This document shows positions 6,394-9,331 of a DNA stretch of 9,331 bases, piece by piece. This DNA comes from Phycisphaerae bacterium. GTDB lineage: Bacteria > Planctomycetota > Phycisphaerae > UBA1845 > UTPLA1. Position 1 is the first letter of the stretch; each line of letters starts with the position of its first letter. Under the pieces are notes generated by a model that had not been told where the DNA came from, ran no database searches, and saw only the letters and a list, made by a program, of their open reading frames with translations. The stretch covers positions 1-9,331 of the forward strand of contig JAJDEC010000382.1 in the NCBI GenBank assembly GCA_029259995.1. Reading direction: 5' to 3'. A program made the position numbers and the translations under genes.

Positions 6394-9331
6394 GTGCAGT
6401 TGACGTTTTCATTCGGAATCCCGTCAAAGTCGCCGTCGGCGTCATCCTTCTTGTGTTGTTCGGCACGCTGACGATTGTTCCGCCGTCGATCATGCCGTCT
6501 CCGCTTCGCGCCCCGATTCAGCTGACGCCGAATATCGACGAGCCCGTCGTCATCGTGCAGACAACCTGGGAAGGGGCGAGCCCCGAAGAAGTCGAACGCG
6601 AGATTCTCGACAAGCAGGAGGACATGCTCAAGAGCATTTCCAACCTGCGAAAAATGATTGGTACGGCAAGGCAGGGCAGTGCCGACGTTCGCCTGGAGTT
6701 TGAAGTCGGCACCGACAAGGACATCGCCAAGCAGGATGTCTCCGACGCCCTGCGCCGCGTTCAGTACCAGATTCCTCAGAACGAGTTTGATAATCCCCTC
6801 GTCAACAGCGGCGAAGAGGATGGCGACAAGGCGATCGCATGGATGATTCTCGCGTCGGATCGGGACGATATCTTCGTGCCCGACTTGCAGACGTTTGTCG
6901 ACGAAGACGTGATTCCGTTCCTGGAGCGCGTCGAGGGCATCGCGTCAGTGCGACTCCTGGGTGGTCGCGAGCGAGAGATACAGATCGAAGTCGATCCATT
7001 CAAGCTGGCGCAGGCCGGTATCACATTCTCAGAACTATCCAATGCGCTTCAGGCACAGAATACCAATGTAGCCGCCGGAAACAGCGCGCAGGGAAAACGC
7101 GACATCGTCATCCGCACGATGGGTCGCTACGGATCACTCGACGACATTCGCAAGACAGTCATCAAGGTTGCGGCGGGCGGCCCTGTGCGCGTGGAAGACG
7201 TCGCGAAGGTCAATGACGCGTTCAAGAAGCAATACGGATTCGTTCGCAGCAAGGGCCGTTTCGTGATGGCGCTGCCGGCTTATCGCGAAGTCAATGCGAA
7301 CGTGATTGAGGCGATGGAGGGACTTCGGGCCGCGATTGAACGGGTTAACGACGAGATTCTCGCGCATCGCGGCCTGAAACTGGAACTCACGCAGGTCTAC
7401 GACGAGACAACGTATATCCACAGTGCGATCGGACTTGTGCAGGAGAACATCATGCTCGGTGGCCTGTTGGCCGTTGTCGTGTTGCTCCTGTTTCTGAGAA
7501 GTCTCTCGGGGACATTCATCGTCGCGCTTGCGATTCCGATCTGCGTCATCGGGACACTGCTCGTGATTCCGCTGCTGGGCCGAAATATCAACGTCGTCAT
7601 GCTGGCGGGGCTCGCGTTCGCCGTGGGAATGGTTGTGGATAACGCCATCGTTGTGCTGGAGAATATCTTCCGGCATCGCGAGATGGGCAAGACCAGCATG
7701 CAGGCCGCCTCTGACGGCGCGCGGGAAGTCTGGGGCGCTGTCGTCGCAAATTCACTCACGACGATGATCGTGTTCCTGCCGATCCTGTTCGTTCAGGAGG
7801 AAGCCGGGCAGCTATTCCGGGATATTGCGATCGCTATCAGCGGCGCCGTCGCGCTGTCACTGGTGATTTCCGTAACAGTCATTCCGACGCTTGCGGCACG
7901 AATACTCGGAAAGACGCGCGCGCGGGCGGACGAAAGCGGCGGAAGACTTGCTGTGGCCGTTGCGGGCGTCGTTCGATTCATCAACCGCTCGACGCTGCGG
8001 CGATTGCTGGTCGTCGTCGGCATGACGGGATTCTCCATCGTCGGCAGCTACGCGATGGCGCCTGAGCCCAGCTACCTGCCAAGCGGTAATCGCAATCTCG
8101 TGTTCGGCTTCCTGATCGTCCCGCCGGGATACAACACGAACGAATTCATGCGGATGGCGAAGCTGATCGAGGACGGTGATCCGGAGCGCGGCATTGTGGG
8201 CGCCCGTGCGTTTTGGGAAGCGAAGGAAGGGACTCCCGAATACGATGCGCTGCTCGACAAATGGAGCGACGTTGTCGAGAATTTCGTGATCAAGAACCGA
8301 CTTCAGCCGCAGCTGGCGCGGGCCGAAGCGACGTTGGCCGACCCGAAGTCGTCAAGCGATCAGATTGCCGCGGCGAAACGCAGTCGCAGCGAAGTGAAGC
8401 GACAGATCGATGAATGGCGCGTTCCGCCGCCGCCGATTGAGAATTTCTTCTACGTGTCGTTCGGGGGCGGTTGCTTCATGGGTTGTTCGAGCAGCAACGA
8501 CGAACTGGTTCGGCCGTTGAAGAACGTCCTGACGCAGAGCGGTTCCGGTGTGCCCGATGTGATGCCGATTTTCTTTCAACCGTCGATTTTCAAAACGGAA
8601 GCCGGCAATACCGTCGAAGTGGAAGTTCGGGCCGACGATCTGTCTCGCGTCGTTCCCGCGGCATTGAGCATCATGACCGCCTGTGGAATGGAAGGCCTGG
8701 GATTTGCCGAACCCAATCCGAACAACTTCTATCGCGATCAGATGGAAGATCAGATCGTTCCGGATCGCGTGCGTGCCGGCGACCTGGGTCTGACAGTATC
8801 TGATCTGGGCTTCGTCATCCGCGCCTGCGGCGACGGGCGAATCGTGGGGCAATATCGCGAAGGCGGCCGAAGCATCGATTTGTCGCTGAAAGTGGCGGGA
8901 ACGGAGAATCCGACGTCTGAAGACAACACGACTGATTCGATCGCGAATGTGCCGATCTACACGCCGACGGGTCATGTGGTCCCGATGTCTTCCGTGTGTC
9001 GTGTCGACCGCACGACGGCTCCCCAGGAAATCCGGCATATCGAAACACAACCCGCCGTGAAGTTGACGATACATCCACCCGATGGCGTCTCACTGCCCGA
9101 AGTGATTGCAACGCTAGAAAAAATCATCATTGCCAAGATGCGCGGGGAAGGATATGGCCCGCAGAAAGCGACGATTCCCGACTCCGTCACCTTGAAACTG
9201 GCGGGCAATGCAGACAAGTTATCGACGACATGGAACTCCATGAAGTGGCTTCTGGCACTGTCATTGTTGATCGTGTTTCTGTTGATGGCCGGGCTCTTCG
9301 AGTCCTTTGCGTATCCGTTTGTCATTATTCT
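6390..9331 (+). CDS. RND efflux transporter, AcrB/MMPL-like inner-membrane pump (3' partial)
   Basis: ATG at 6390 overlaps the adaptor stop, and the frame stays open to the window end (980 codons; about 1,050-1,150 would be usual). TM1 is about residues 12-30. The first periplasmic loop follows, with the motif WEGASPEEVEREI (60-72). TM2-TM6 lie about 350-505 and include FAVGMVVDNAIVVLEN (410-425). In this TM4 motif D417 matches the first proton-relay Asp of AcrB (D407), and N418 replaces the second. A further helix lies about 538-556, then the second periplasmic loop (about 557-950), then a helix from about 951 where the window ends. This loop is roughly 80 residues longer than in AcrB: about 590-680 is an extra charged, helical, coiled-coil-like segment. 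It is followed by FGGGCFMGCSSSNDE, which carries a CxxxC pair. The pump should be proton-driven and trimeric with the adjacent adaptor. Drug, lipid or metal substrate cannot be told; the CusA-type Met relay was not evident. Confidence 0.93.
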   Translation, partial: MSAVDVFIRNPVKVAVGVILLVLFGTLTIVPPSIMPSPLRAPIQLTPNIDEPVVIVQTTWEGASPEEVEREILDKQEDMLKSISNLRKMIGTARQGSADVRLEFEVGTDKDIAKQDVSDALRRVQYQIPQNEFDNPLVNSGEEDGDKAIAWMILASDRDDIFVPDLQTFVDEDVIPFLERVEGIASVRLLGGREREIQIEVDPFKLAQAGITFSELSNALQAQNTNVAAGNSAQGKRDIVIRTMGRYGSLDDIRKTVIKVAAGGPVRVEDVAKVNDAFKKQYGFVRSKGRFVMALPAYREVNANVIEAMEGLRAAIERVNDEILAHRGLKLELTQVYDETTYIHSAIGLVQENIMLGGLLAVVVLLLFLRSLSGTFIVALAIPICVIGTLLVIPLLGRNINVVMLAGLAFAVGMVVDNAIVVLENIFRHREMGKTSMQAASDGAREVWGAVVANSLTTMIVFLPILFVQEEAGQLFRDIAIAISGAVALSLVISVTVIPTLAARILGKTRARADESGGRLAVAVAGVVRFINRSTLRRLLVVVGMTGFSIVGSYAMAPEPSYLPSGNRNLVFGFLIVPPGYNTNEFMRMAKLIEDGDPERGIVGARAFWEAKEGTPEYDALLDKWSDVVENFVIKNRLQPQLARAEATLADPKSSSDQIAAAKRSRSEVKRQIDEWRVPPPPIENFFYVSFGGGCFMGCSSSNDELVRPLKNVLTQSGSGVPDVMPIFFQPSIFKTEAGNTVEVEVRADDLSRVVPAALSIMTACGMEGLGFAEPNPNNFYRDQMEDQIVPDRVRAGDLGLTVSDLGFVIRACGDGRIVGQYREGGRSIDLSLKVAGTENPTSEDNTTDSIANVPIYTPTGHVVPMSSVCRVDRTTAPQEIRHIETQPAVKLTIHPPDGVSLPEVIATLEKIIIAKMRGEGYGPQKATIPDSVTLKLAGNADKLSTTWNSMKWLLALSLLIVFLLMAGLFESFAYPFVII

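Noticed and set aside
8352..9074. A 240-codon minus-strand open frame opposite the pump gene
   Set aside because: Arg/His-rich translation with no domain, opposite the conserved second porter loop of the pump; a shadow.
5143..9331. Copper/silver (CusBA-type) efflux identity for the operon
   Set aside because: No Met-rich or His-rich metal site in the adaptor N-terminus and no evident CusA Met relay. The CxxxC alone is not enough, so no gene symbol is assigned.

Overview
The window looks like chromosomal DNA of a Gram-negative-type bacterium of moderately high GC content, most plausibly a member of the Planctomycetota or a related lineage. This rests on gene content, not on a marker gene: a membrane-anchored Ser/Thr-kinase-like protein with a long extracytoplasmic tail, a large secreted-type protein with an NHL propeller, and an RND efflux system with lineage-type insertions. 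There is no rRNA, tRNA, CRISPR array, insertion sequence or phage gene.

Layout. (1) Bases 2-2083, plus strand: the C-terminal 690 or so residues of a large protein whose start lies outside the window. It has a beta-sandwich domain, a fibronectin-like domain and an NHL-type beta-propeller. (2) Bases 2084-2211: a short convergent gap with several perfect palindromes. (3) Bases 2212-4635, minus strand: a single-pass membrane protein with a cytoplasmic kinase fold, a Pro/Arg-rich linker, one transmembrane helix and seven helical-hairpin repeats. The kinase fold is degenerate (no glycine loop, NFS instead of DFG, HRDAW instead of HRDLK) and is probably a pseudokinase. (4) Bases 4636-5142: a divergent region of about 500 bases that holds one candidate 87-codon gene on the minus strand (4808-5071). 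(5) Bases 5143-6393 and 6390 to the window end, plus strand: a two-gene operon with an ATGA overlap, encoding a periplasmic adaptor (membrane fusion protein) and the inner-membrane RND pump, which runs off the end after 980 codons.

How they work together. Adaptor and pump should form one proton-driven efflux complex; an outer-membrane channel gene is not visible and may lie downstream or elsewhere. The pump has about 80 extra residues in its second periplasmic loop, followed by a CxxxC motif. The kinase-like gene is divergent from the efflux operon, so any regulatory link between them is only a guess. I found no strong evidence of a wholly new system. The most unusual items are the pseudokinase with its seven-repeat external tail, the pump's loop insertion with paired cysteines, and the small candidate gene.
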